Source of the DNA: Nitratireductor aquimarinus
Lineage (GTDB): Bacteria > Pseudomonadota > Alphaproteobacteria > Rhizobiales > Rhizobiaceae
NCBI RefSeq assembly: GCF_046773475.1
Contig: NZ_CP177239.1
Location: 186,001 to 250,000 of the forward strand
Length of the DNA: 64,000 nt
Reading direction: 5' to 3'
Numbering within the stretch: the stretch's first letter is position 1; each line of letters starts with the position of its first letter. Below are positions 43,869-52,256 of this stretch, piece by piece. The position numbers and the translations under genes were made by a program. The notes beneath the pieces were generated by a model. It worked only from the letters and a program-made list of their open reading frames with translations. It ran no database searches and had not been told where the DNA came from.

Positions 43869-44752
43869 GTGACGAAGTCCGCTTCGCGATAGCCCTGCAG
43901 GAAGAGAAGTGCGGTGAGGTCGCCATGGTCGATGCGCACCCGCGCCTGTTCCGCAACTGCGGGCTTGGCGTGGAGGGCAACGCCGAGGCCGGCCAGAACC
44001 AGCATGTCGAGATCGTTGGCGCCGTCACCCACGGCCAGCACATCGTCCGGCGTCAGGCCGTGTTCTGCGGCAAAGCGGTTTAACGCGACGGCCTTTGCCT
44101 CCCGCCCCAGAATGGGCTTCTTGACCTCGCCGCTCAGCCGGTCACCATCGGTCAAAAGATGGTTGGCCTGCTGCGTGTGGAAGCCGAGTTTTGCGCCGAC
44201 CGGCCCGGTGAACTGTTCGAACCCGCCCGAGACGAGGGCGGTGAATGCGCCTGCGGCTTTCATCGTGGCGACGAGCGCCGGGCCGCCGGATGCGAGCGTG
44301 ATGCGCTTTTCGATCACGCTGTCGATGACGTTGAGCGGCAGGCCTTTTAAGAGCCCGACGCGCTCTTCCAGCGCCGGCTCGAAGGCGATCTCGCCATTCA
44401 TCGCGCGCCGTGTGATGCCGGCAACGGCGTCCTTCAGACCAAGCTCGGCTGCCAGTTCATCAATGCACTCCTGATCGATCATGGTGGAATCCATGTCGGC
44501 GATCAGCATCTTCTTGCGCCGGTTGTCGGTTTTCTGCACCGCGACATCGATGGGCGCACCGGCCAGTGCCGTGCGCAGGCGTGCTTCGGCCTCTGCGGGA
44601 TCGGAACCGGGGGCCAGGGCGATGTCGCAGGCCAGGTTTTCACCCAGCCAGTCGATGGCGCTTGCATCGAGCGCCTCCATGGCCATAGTCGCAACCGCGG
44701 GCGTGAGAGCGCGCTTTGCCGGATGAGAGATGAGTGTGGCGACGAGGGACAT
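43865..44752 (-). CDS. serB: phosphoserine phosphatase
   Basis: Last step of serine synthesis, a HAD-superfamily phosphatase of 295 aa. The N-terminal ACT-like region is followed by the HAD motif I LIADMDSTMIDQECIDELA (nucleophile about Asp86), motif II TALVSGGFEQFT and motif III/IV VLAVGDGANDLDML. Only 29 bases separate its start from that of the divergent miaA. The GNAT gene downstream is translationally coupled. Confidence 0.96.
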   Translation of the reverse strand: MSLVATLISHPAKRALTPAVATMAMEALDASAIDWLGENLACDIALAPGSDPAEAEARLRTALAGAPIDVAVQKTDNRRKKMLIADMDSTMIDQECIDELAAELGLKDAVAGITRRAMNGEIAFEPALEERVGLLKGLPLNVIDSVIEKRITLASGGPALVATMKAAGAFTALVSGGFEQFTGPVGAKLGFHTQQANHLLTDGDRLSGEVKKPILGREAKAVALNRFAAEHGLTPDDVLAVGDGANDLDMLVLAGLGVALHAKPAVAEQARVRIDHGDLTALLFLQGYREADFVT

Positions 44753-44781
44753 GAGCGTTTCCGGAATAGTGAGCGGCGGGC

Positions 44782-45726
44782 ATGTTGAATAATGCGATCC
44801 TGATAGCGGGGCCGACTGCCAGCGGCAAGTCCGCTCTGGCGCTGGCGCTTGCGCAGGAAACGGGCGGGGTGGTGATCAACGCCGATTCCATGCAGGTCTA
44901 TGACGTGCTTTCGCGCCTGACCGCGCGGCCCTCTGCCGAAGATCTGAAACGCGCGCCGCACTTTCTCTATGGGCATGTGTCGCCATCGGTCGCCTATTCA
45001 ACCGGCGCGTGGCTCGACGATGTGGCGAAGCTTGTCGAGAGCGGCGCGCTTGAAGGAAAGCGCCCTGTCTTCGTGGGTGGTACGGGGCTTTATTTCCGCG
45101 CGCTTCTGGAAGGCATTGCGCCGGTGCCGCCGGTGCCCGATGCGGTGCGCCGGCACTGGCGTCAGCGCATGGAGAAAGACGGGCCGGAGGCGCTGCACGG
45201 GCTTCTGGCCGAGCGCGACCCTGACGCCGCTTCCGCCATAGGCACGGGAGATGCGCAGCGCATCACCCGCGCGCTCGAGGTTTTCGAGGCTTCGGGGCGT
45301 CCGCTGAGCGCCTGGCAGCAGGAAAACACGCCGCCGCTGGTCGACCGGGCATCCAGCCGCTGCATTGTTCTGGAGCCGGAACGCGAATTTGTCAGGCAGC
45401 GCATCGGCCAGCGCTTCGACCGCATGGTGGAAGAGGGCGCTCTGGAAGAGGTGAAGGCGCTACTGGCGCTTGATCTGCCACCCGAACTGCCGGCGATGAA
45501 AGCCATTGGCGTGCCCGAACTGGCAGCCTGTCTCGCCAATGAATGCACGCTGGAAGACGCAATCGAGCGGGCGAAAACCGCCACGCGGCGCTATTCCAAA
45601 CGCCAGGGCACCTGGTTCCGCAACCAGCTTGGCGAAGACTGGCTCCGTGTGCCGCTTTCTTCGGAAAACGCGCTTCCGCGAAGTCTTGCCGGGGTTCTTC
45701 AGGCGAGCGCCAAACCGGCGGAATAG
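44782..45726 (+). CDS. miaA: tRNA dimethylallyltransferase MiaA
   Basis: Adds the dimethylallyl group to A37 of tRNAs reading UNN codons, a prerequisite for ms2i6A. The 314-aa product has the P-loop IAGPTASGKSALALAL (10-17), NADSMQVYDVLSRLTARPS, and FVGGTGLYFRALLEG, all diagnostic. The C-terminus has QGTWFRNQ, the family RQ-TW-RN motif. Divergent from serB. Confidence 0.97.
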   Translation: MLNNAILIAGPTASGKSALALALAQETGGVVINADSMQVYDVLSRLTARPSAEDLKRAPHFLYGHVSPSVAYSTGAWLDDVAKLVESGALEGKRPVFVGGTGLYFRALLEGIAPVPPVPDAVRRHWRQRMEKDGPEALHGLLAERDPDAASAIGTGDAQRITRALEVFEASGRPLSAWQQENTPPLVDRASSRCIVLEPEREFVRQRIGQRFDRMVEEGALEEVKALLALDLPPELPAMKAIGVPELAACLANECTLEDAIERAKTATRRYSKRQGTWFRNQLGEDWLRVPLSSENALPRSLAGVLQASAKPAE

Positions 45727-45788
45727 AAGCATTCCGCCTGTGGAGATTAACCTTGCGTAAGTGAGACTGTGCGAGAAGGCGATAAAGG

Positions 45789-46589
45789 GTGTCATTCGGG
45801 GCAGGCATGCGTTTCCACAAAGCGGAATCCGCGTTCTTTGTTTTCATTTTGCTGGTGCTGGGCGCGGGTGCCCTGCTTGCCTACGCCTATTGGCTTTTAC
45901 GCTCCGACATCAGCATTTTTCCGGCTCCGCAGGATCTGAAGAGTTTTATCCAGATTCTGTTCGTCACCGGCGTCCTTCTGGCGACCGCCATCATTTTCGG
46001 CATCTTCTTCATCTATCCGCTGATCCGCACCCAGGTGCGCGAGGAGGGGAAGTTACGGGCCATGACGGAAACGCTCAGCGCCCGTTCGGAATCGCTCCAG
46101 CACGCCGCCCTGACCGACAGCCTGACAGGCATGCAGAACCGGCGCTTCTTCGATGATGCGCTGCGCGAATATCTTCAGGAGTTCCGCCGCATCGAAAAGC
46201 CGGTCGGCCTGATGGTTCTCGATCTCGATCATTTCAAGCAGGTCAACGACACGCATGGTCACGATGTGGGCGACGATGTGTTGCGCGAAGTGGCGCGCTG
46301 CCTGAAAGACCTGACCCGCTATCATGATGTGGTCGCGCGCATGGGCGGCGAGGAATTTGCCGTGGTCGCGCCGAACATGAACAATGAATCTCTGGTCAAG
46401 CTTGCCGAGCGCATTCGCCGCGCCGTGTCACAGCTGTTGATCGAAGCGAGCAATGTGAACATCCGGGTGACGATCAGCGTCGGCCTGTCCATCTGGGACG
46501 GGCGGGAATCGGCTGAGGAATTCTACCGTCGCGCCGACAAGATGCTCTATGAGGCCAAACGCCTGGGCCGCAACCGCGTCTGCGCCTGA
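45789..46589 (+). CDS. membrane diguanylate cyclase (GGEEF)
   Basis: Predicted c-di-GMP synthase of 266 aa. Two membrane helices (about 13-37 and 52-78) flank a short periplasmic loop, followed by a linker helix and the GGDEF domain: LTDSLTGMQNRRFFDDALRE, LMVLDLDHFKQVNDTHGHDV and the active site RMGGEEFAVV (GGEEF about 186-190). The inhibitory site RxxD is intact (RYHD, 177-180), unlike the other cyclase at 18709. Start is GTG 45789 behind GAGAAGG; ATG 45807 is an alternative. Confidence 0.92.
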   Translation: MSFGAGMRFHKAESAFFVFILLVLGAGALLAYAYWLLRSDISIFPAPQDLKSFIQILFVTGVLLATAIIFGIFFIYPLIRTQVREEGKLRAMTETLSARSESLQHAALTDSLTGMQNRRFFDDALREYLQEFRRIEKPVGLMVLDLDHFKQVNDTHGHDVGDDVLREVARCLKDLTRYHDVVARMGGEEFAVVAPNMNNESLVKLAERIRRAVSQLLIEASNVNIRVTISVGLSIWDGRESAEEFYRRADKMLYEAKRLGRNRVCA

Positions 46590-46725
46590 GAGGCGACACT
46601 TCCCTACGCTCAACTGAAAGAGCTGAACGCTGCGCTGGCGCGTGGCGCGCTACCGCATGCGTGGCGTCCGGCTCCGGCAGCTTGCCGGAACCTTCATGAG
46701 CCGTGCACTGAAAAAATGAAGAGCG

Positions 46726-48606
46726 CTAGCGGTTTCCGAAATGGCTGCGCGACGGCACTGTGTAGCTCGCCGGACGCGCGTAATCGTCGGACGGCCGGGA
46801 CCATTGTTCGAAGGTCTCGGGCTGAACAGGCGTCCTTGCCGGCCGGGGCCGGTAGTCGCGGTCGCCGGCCTGCATGTCTGCGGGGACGGGCGAGCCGATA
46901 TCCGGTGGCGACTGCACCTGCGAGCGCATGGAGCGGCCGGCATCGCGCAGATTTGCCACGATCGAGGCGAGATCCACGTCATTGTCGATGTCTTCGGGGC
47001 GCGACGCCTTCTTCTTCGCATCGTCCCGCTGGCCCGGAAGCGCATGCGCCGGCAGTTGTTCGAACTTCATGCGCATGGTCGTCGCGACACCCTCGCCAAA
47101 GGCGATGGCTTCGCGCCGGCCCATGGCCGAGAGGAATGACAGCATGGACGCAGAGGAGTCCGCGATTGCCGAACGGATGATCGCCTTGTCCTGATCGTTG
47201 GCGAGCCGCATGGCGAACACGGTGGAGCACTGCGACAGGACCGTCGGGTCGAGTTCGCCCGGGCGCTGTGTCACCACACCGAGATAGCAGCCATATTTGC
47301 GGCCTTCCTTGGCGATGCGTGCGAGCGCATGGCGCGTCGGCGCAAAGCCCAGGCGCGGATCGGCGGGCATGTAGCGGTGTGCTTCCTCGCAGACGACCAG
47401 AAGGTTGAGCTTTCCATTGCTCCACAGCGCCAGGTCGAAGGCGAGGCGGGCCATGACCGAGCAGACGGAATTGACCACCTCCGGCGGCATGCCGGCCATT
47501 TCGAAACAGGTCACCGTCTTGCCGTGGCTGGGGATGCGGAAGAGCCTGCCGATCGTTTCGTGGATCGAATCCTCGATGAGGCGCGAGGCGAACATGAAAC
47601 GGTAACGCGGATCGTTCTGGGCAGCCTCGATGCGTGTGCGCAGGCTGCGATAGATCGGCCGGTCGGACTTGTTGGCAAGCTGGCCGGTGCGCTCCTCGAT
47701 TTCCTTCAGCACATCGGCCATGCGGTAGGGGACCGGCGTGTCCGCCGTCAGCCCGCCCGTGTCGTTTGACCGTCGCAGCGAGGCAGCGCTTCCCGGATTG
47801 CGGTAGAGATGCTTGGCAGCGGGAATGATCTCGCGCAGCAGTTCCACCTCTTCCGTCACCGGCTCGCGGCCCCGGAAAAGCACTTCCACCAGTTCTTCAA
47901 GGCGAAACAACCAGAACGGCAGGTCCAGCGTGTTGGTGTCGATGCGCACCGCGTATTCCGGCAGGGCGGAGGCGAATTCATTGTGCGGGTCGAGAATGAG
48001 CACGCGCAGATCCGGGCGTGAGGCGATGGTCTTGCGCAGAAGAAGCGATACGGCCGACGATTTGCCGACACCGGTGGTGCCGACCACTGCGAAATGGCGG
48101 TTCAGCGTGTCATCCACCGCAATACAGGCATCGATGCTTTCGTCCTGCGACAGCTTGCCGATCACGGCCTGCTGGCGGCCGGCCAGATCGTAGACCGCCT
48201 GCAGGTCGCGCGAGCGGATGCGGTGGGCGGGGGCGCCGATATGCGGATATTCCGTGATACCGCGGTCGAACACGGGCTCGGCGCCACGGTCGCGCACTTC
48301 GCCGACCAGTTCGACCGAGATCGCGATGGGGTTCGCCTCGCCATCGCGCCAGCGGTGTTCGGGCCGCTCCACCGCATAGACGAGACCGACCGTGCGGATC
48401 GCCCCGAGATTGATGGAGATCATCTTGCCGACGGTCCAGTAATTGGACTGGCCGCTGTCATCGGTGTCGGTCTCGGCGGCAATGGTGGCGCGGGAGCCGT
48501 CGCAATGCACGACATGGCCAAGCAGGCGCGTGCGCGGCTGATCGGCTGCGCGCCTTTCCTGAGATGTCGTCTCGCCCTGCGTCGTTCCGCGTTCCACAAA
48601 CATCAT
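46726..48606 (-). CDS. HerA-like P-loop ATPase (DUF87)
   Basis: A 626-aa FtsK/HerA-superfamily ATPase. An N-terminal HAS-barrel-like region (LLGHVVHCDGSRATIAAETD) precedes Walker A VVGTTGVGKSSAVSLLLR (about 176-184), Walker B LNLLVVCEEAHRYMP and the sensor-like LGVVTQRPGELDPTVLSQC. In archaea HerA works with NurA nuclease in end resection; no NurA-like or nuclease gene is adjacent, so the partner and role are open. The C-terminal about 100 residues are Pro/Arg-rich and unstructured. It is divergent from the ilv operon. Confidence 0.87.
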   Translation of the reverse strand: MMFVERGTTQGETTSQERRAADQPRTRLLGHVVHCDGSRATIAAETDTDDSGQSNYWTVGKMISINLGAIRTVGLVYAVERPEHRWRDGEANPIAISVELVGEVRDRGAEPVFDRGITEYPHIGAPAHRIRSRDLQAVYDLAGRQQAVIGKLSQDESIDACIAVDDTLNRHFAVVGTTGVGKSSAVSLLLRKTIASRPDLRVLILDPHNEFASALPEYAVRIDTNTLDLPFWLFRLEELVEVLFRGREPVTEEVELLREIIPAAKHLYRNPGSAASLRRSNDTGGLTADTPVPYRMADVLKEIEERTGQLANKSDRPIYRSLRTRIEAAQNDPRYRFMFASRLIEDSIHETIGRLFRIPSHGKTVTCFEMAGMPPEVVNSVCSVMARLAFDLALWSNGKLNLLVVCEEAHRYMPADPRLGFAPTRHALARIAKEGRKYGCYLGVVTQRPGELDPTVLSQCSTVFAMRLANDQDKAIIRSAIADSSASMLSFLSAMGRREAIAFGEGVATTMRMKFEQLPAHALPGQRDDAKKKASRPEDIDNDVDLASIVANLRDAGRSMRSQVQSPPDIGSPVPADMQAGDRDYRPRPARTPVQPETFEQWSRPSDDYARPASYTVPSRSHFGNR

Positions 48607-48719
48607 GCCACCCCATTATCCCTAACGCTCAAGGCTAGTGCCGCGAAGTTAAGGCGGCGTGTCGCGGGATGGTTGAGGAGGGGTAAACGGGGCTCTTCAA
48701 ATTGGCCTTATCAAGCTGG

Positions 48720-48748
48720 TTGACGATACGTTCAAGCAACCTTATTGT
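48720..48748 (+). promoter_or_regulatory. candidate promoter of the ilvBN operon
   Basis: TTGACG (48720-48725), 17-base spacer, TATTGT (48743-48748). The expected transcription start (about 48755) falls at the ATG of the leader peptide (48757), which would make the leader mRNA practically leaderless. Confidence 0.55.
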
Positions 48749-48756
48749 GCGCAGCC

Positions 48757-48810
48757 ATGATGACAGGAAACATTCTTATCGTAGGAAGGCGCATGGGCAA
48801 GGCAGCGTAG
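48757..48810 (+). CDS. ilvL: ilv leader peptide (attenuation), 17 aa
   Basis: Short frame MMTGNILIVGRRMGKAA then TAG. The run Ile-Leu-Ile-Val (48772-48783) is what a branched-chain amino acid attenuator needs: ribosomes stall here when Ile, Leu or Val are scarce. A second ATG at 48760 could also start it. No Shine-Dalgarno lies upstream, fitting a leaderless start as known for the trp leader of Sinorhizobium. It precedes a hairpin and a terminator upstream of ilvB. Confidence 0.75.
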   Translation: MMTGNILIVGRRMGKAA

Positions 48811-48866
48811 CTGTCTGGCGAAAGCACCCCATGCGCGAAACACAGGCTCCCTCGGGGGCCTTTTTT
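48789..48866 (+). promoter_or_regulatory. ilv transcription attenuator
   Basis: First stem: GCGCATGGG (48789-48797), which starts 5 bases after the Ile-Leu-Ile-Val codons, pairs perfectly with CCCATGCGC (48828-48836). Terminator: GGCTCC (48845-48850) with GGGGCC (48855-48860), loop CTCG, then six T (48861-48866). The ilvB ATG follows 72 bases later. The competing antiterminator could not be drawn with certainty by eye. Together with the leader peptide this fills most of the 332-base gap upstream of ilvB. Confidence 0.7.
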
Positions 48867-48938
48867 ATTGGCCTGGTGTTTCCTTGGGGGCGTTGGGCAG
48901 CTAAACAAATCGCCGGTAGAGAGAACGGAAAGACCAAG

Positions 48939-50741
48939 ATGAACAAGGCAGTGTCGGAGCCAGCAGCGGACGCATCCGCCCAAAACGAGATGACGGGTGC
49001 AGAGATCGTCGTGCAGGCGCTCAAGGACAATGGTGTCGAGGATATTTTCGGATATCCGGGCGGCGCCGTACTTCCCATCTACGACGAGCTCTTCCAGCAG
49101 GAAGATGTCCGGCACATTCTTGTACGTCACGAGCAGGGAGCAGGCCACGCAGCCGAGGGCTATGCGCGCGCCACCGGCAAGGCCGGCGTCATGCTGGTGA
49201 CCTCCGGCCCCGGCGCGACCAATGCGGTGACGCCGCTGCAGGACGCGCTGATGGATTCCATCCCGCTCGTCTGCATCAGTGGTCAGGTTCCCACCGCGCT
49301 GATCGGCTCGGACGCCTTCCAGGAGTGCGACACGGTCGGCATTACCCGTCCCTGCACCAAGCACAACTGGCTGGTGAAGGACGTGAACCAGCTTGCCGCG
49401 ATCATTCACGAGGCCTTCCACGTGGCGACCACGGGCCGCCCGGGACCGGTCGTCGTGGACATTCCCAAGGACATCCAGTTTGCCAAGGGCACCTACACCC
49501 CGCCGCAGACCGCGCCGCGCACCAGCTATCACCCGCAGGAGCAGGGCGACATCAACCAGATCAAGGCGGCGATCGAACTGATGGCCAACGCCAAGCGGCC
49601 GGTGATCTATTCGGGTGGCGGCGTCATCAATGCCGGTCCGGAGGCGAGCCATCTGCTGCGCGAGCTGGTGGATCTGACGGGCTTCCCGATCACCTCCACG
49701 CTGATGGGACTGGGCGCTTATCCGGCATCCGGCGACAACTGGCTCGGCATGCTGGGCATGCACGGCACCTATGAAGCCAACATGGCGATGCATGACTGCG
49801 ACGTCATGCTGTGCATCGGTGCGCGCTTCGATGACCGCATCACCGGCCGTCTCGACGCCTTTGCGCCGCATTCGCGCAAGATCCACATCGACATCGATCC
49901 GTCCTCGATCAACAAGAACGTTCATGTTGACGTGCCGATCATCGGCGATGCAGGCCGTATCCTTGAAGACATGGTGCGCCTGTGGCGCGCGACCGCGAAG
50001 GCGGACAAGGCCGCGCTCAAACCCTGGTGGACGCAGATCGACATCTGGCGCGCACGCGACTCGCTCGCCTACAAGCCGAATGACGACATCATCATGCCGC
50101 AATACGCGATCCAGCGGCTCTATGAGCTGACCAGGGAACGCGATGTCTATGTGACGACCGAAGTCGGTCAGCACCAGATGTGGGCGGCGCAGCATTTCGG
50201 TTTCGATGCGCCGAACCACTGGATGACCTCCGGCGGTCTGGGCACGATGGGATACGGCCTGCCGGCGGCGCTTGGCGTGCAGATCGCGCATCCCGATGCG
50301 CTGGTCATCGACATTGCAGGCGATGCGTCGGTGCAGATGACCATTCAGGAGATGAGTGCAGCGGTGCAGCACAATGCGCCGATCAAGATCTTCATCCTGA
50401 ACAACCAGTATATGGGCATGGTGCGCCAGTGGCAGCAGCTGCTGCATGGCAACCGCCTGTCGCACTCCTATACGGAAGCGATGCCTGACTTCGTCAAACT
50501 GGCCGAAGCCTATGGCTGCCACGGCATCATGTGCGACAAGCCGGGCAAGCTGGATGACGCCATCCGCGAGATGATTGAAGTCGACAAGCCGGTGATCTTC
50601 GATTGCCGTGTTGCCGCACTCGCCAACTGCTTCCCGATGATCCCGTCGGGCAAGGCGCATAACGAGATGCTGCTTCCCGACGAGGCCAGCGACGAGGCGG
50701 TGGCCAACGCCATCGACGAAGAGGGCCGGCAATTGGTGTGA
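48939..50741 (+). CDS. ilvB: acetolactate synthase, catalytic large subunit
   Basis: ThDP-dependent enzyme making acetolactate or acetohydroxybutyrate, the first common step to Val, Leu and Ile. From ATG 48939 the product has 600 aa; upstream in-frame codons belong to the attenuator region. Visible are GYPGGAVLPIYDEL, the catalytic Glu in LVRHEQGAGHAAEGYAR (about 65), the FAD domain with MHGTYEANMAMHDCDVMLCI, and the ThDP-binding motif starting GDASVQMT and ending ILNNQYMG. ilvN follows after 83 bases. Confidence 0.97.
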   Translation: MNKAVSEPAADASAQNEMTGAEIVVQALKDNGVEDIFGYPGGAVLPIYDELFQQEDVRHILVRHEQGAGHAAEGYARATGKAGVMLVTSGPGATNAVTPLQDALMDSIPLVCISGQVPTALIGSDAFQECDTVGITRPCTKHNWLVKDVNQLAAIIHEAFHVATTGRPGPVVVDIPKDIQFAKGTYTPPQTAPRTSYHPQEQGDINQIKAAIELMANAKRPVIYSGGGVINAGPEASHLLRELVDLTGFPITSTLMGLGAYPASGDNWLGMLGMHGTYEANMAMHDCDVMLCIGARFDDRITGRLDAFAPHSRKIHIDIDPSSINKNVHVDVPIIGDAGRILEDMVRLWRATAKADKAALKPWWTQIDIWRARDSLAYKPNDDIIMPQYAIQRLYELTRERDVYVTTEVGQHQMWAAQHFGFDAPNHWMTSGGLGTMGYGLPAALGVQIAHPDALVIDIAGDASVQMTIQEMSAAVQHNAPIKIFILNNQYMGMVRQWQQLLHGNRLSHSYTEAMPDFVKLAEAYGCHGIMCDKPGKLDDAIREMIEVDKPVIFDCRVAALANCFPMIPSGKAHNEMLLPDEASDEAVANAIDEEGRQLV

Positions 50742-50824
50742 CGGTTATGAGGCGTCCTGTCTCAGCGGCAGGACGCTTTGTTTTCAGTCAGTTACACGAT
50801 GGTTTTGCAAAAGAGATTCATGCA

Positions 50825-51397
50825 ATGAACGCGCAGCTACAACCCACCGGCTCTGCCTATTTCATCACCAAGGAAACCCAGGTTGCCGAGACGCGCACCC
50901 TGGCCGTCCTCGTCGACAACGAACCGGGCGTTCTTGCCCGCGTGATCGGCCTGTTCTCCGGTCGCGGCTACAACATCGACAGCCTCACCGTCTCCGAGAC
51001 CGAGCACGAACGCCACCTTTCGCGCATCACCATCGTGACGCGCGGCACGGGCCATGTGCTTCAGCAGATCAAGCATCAGCTCGAGCGCATCGTTCCGGTG
51101 CACCGCGTGGTGGACCTCTCCATCGTCGCCGATGAGCGCGGCCATGACCGCCCGATGGAGCGTGAACTGGCGCTGGTCAAGGTTCGCGGACAGGGCGAGG
51201 ACCGCGTCGAGGCGCTGCGCCTGGCAGACGCTTTCCGCGCTCAGGTGATCGACGCCAACACCGAGCACTTCATCTTCGAGATCACGGGGCGTGTCTCCAA
51301 GATCGAGCAGTTCATCGCCATCATGAAGCCGCTCGGCCTGGTCGAAGTGTGCCGCACGGGCGTTGCCGCCATGAACCGCGGCCCGGAAGGCATGTAG
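50825..51397 (+). CDS. ilvN: acetolactate synthase, regulatory small subunit
   Basis: Activates the large subunit and confers feedback inhibition by valine. The 190-aa product from ATG 50825 has an N-terminal ACT domain (TLAVLVDNEPGVLARVIGLF, then GRGYNIDSLTVSETE) and a C-terminal domain (RELALVKVRGQGEDRVEALR), the usual IlvH/IlvN layout. An in-frame start at 50738 would add 29 poorly conserved residues. Cotranscribed with ilvB. Confidence 0.96.
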   Translation: MNAQLQPTGSAYFITKETQVAETRTLAVLVDNEPGVLARVIGLFSGRGYNIDSLTVSETEHERHLSRITIVTRGTGHVLQQIKHQLERIVPVHRVVDLSIVADERGHDRPMERELALVKVRGQGEDRVEALRLADAFRAQVIDANTEHFIFEITGRVSKIEQFIAIMKPLGLVEVCRTGVAAMNRGPEGM

Positions 51398-51466
51398 GCG
51401 CAGCCTCTCCGTGAACGGATATTTTCTGCGGGCAGGGCGATCTGTATCTTGCCCGCAGGAAAAATA

Positions 51467-51485
51467 AGGTCAATAATACTGACCT
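51467..51485. promoter_or_regulatory. inverted repeat upstream of lysE (operator candidate)
   Basis: AGGTCA (51467-51472) and TGACCT (51480-51485) are perfect arms across 7 AT-rich bases, 39 bases before the lysE ATG. It resembles the GGTCA palindrome upstream of azlC at 15197, though with different spacing. It is placed where an activator or repressor of the exporter would bind. Confidence 0.4.
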
Positions 51486-51524
51486 AATTGCCCCTGTGCC
51501 GGGCGACCGTTTGGGAGTTGGCGG

Positions 51525-52121
51525 ATGTCGCCGGACGTTTTCCTTGCCCTCTTGGTTTTCTCCTTCGTCGCTTCGGTGACGCCGGGGCCGAACAATTTCA
51601 TGTTGCTGGCCTCGGGCGTGAATTTCGGTTTCCGCCGTACCATCCCTCACATGCTTGGCATTGCCGGTGGCTTCGCGTCGCTCCTGCTCGCGGTTGGCTT
51701 CGGGCTTGGCGCTGTTCTGACGGCGTTTCCCGCGCTCCACACGATCCTGAAAATCGCCGGCGGGGCCTATCTTCTCTACCTCGCCTGGCGCATCGCCATG
51801 TCGCGCGCGCTGGGGCAGGGCGGTGAAGGCAATGCGCAGCCGATGACGTTCCTGCAGGCCGCCGCGTTCCAGTGGGTCAATCCGAAGGCCTGGGTCATGG
51901 CGCTGACCGCCATGGCGGTCTACACCGACCCCACGGCGCCTTTTGCGACGGTTCTTCTCGTGGCGCTCGCCTTCGTCATCGTCAATTTCCCGAGCGTTTC
52001 CGTCTGGGCCGGGTTCGGCGTGGTTCTGCGCGGCTTTCTGGCCGATCCCGTGCGGCTTAAATGGTTCAACATCGTCATGGGGCTGGCGCTCGCCGCCACC
52101 TTATGGCCGATGATGCGCTAG
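51525..52121 (+). CDS. LysE family amino acid exporter
   Basis: Inner-membrane exporter of 198 aa with about six hydrophobic helices. The N-terminal SFVASVTPGPNNFMLLASGV and the following HMLGIAGGFASLLL are typical of the LysE/RhtB family, as is QWVNPKAWVMALTAMAVYTD. Substrate unknown; family members export lysine, homoserine, threonine or other amino acids. ATG 51525 has weak upstream GGGAG. It stands just downstream of ilvBN but behind its own control region. Confidence 0.9.
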   Translation: MSPDVFLALLVFSFVASVTPGPNNFMLLASGVNFGFRRTIPHMLGIAGGFASLLLAVGFGLGAVLTAFPALHTILKIAGGAYLLYLAWRIAMSRALGQGGEGNAQPMTFLQAAAFQWVNPKAWVMALTAMAVYTDPTAPFATVLLVALAFVIVNFPSVSVWAGFGVVLRGFLADPVRLKWFNIVMGLALAATLWPMMR

Positions 52122-52256
52122 CATTCGCGGGCAGGCTGACAACAATCCATTCCACAAAATGCGGGGTGAGCGGGTCTCTCAGCCACAATTTCTGCGGCTA
52201 GATAGTTAGTCGGCTATATGATTGAATGCGCCCCGCGTGAAACGCGGAGCGAGCAA

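Noticed and set aside
46673..46689. Small hairpin TCCGGCA-GCT-TGCCGGA before the HerA-like gene end
   Set aside because: Only 7 bp with no T-run on either strand; too weak to call a terminator.
48732..50732. 666-codon open frame antisense to ilvB
   Set aside because: Complement of acetolactate synthase codons; it would also run through the attenuator.
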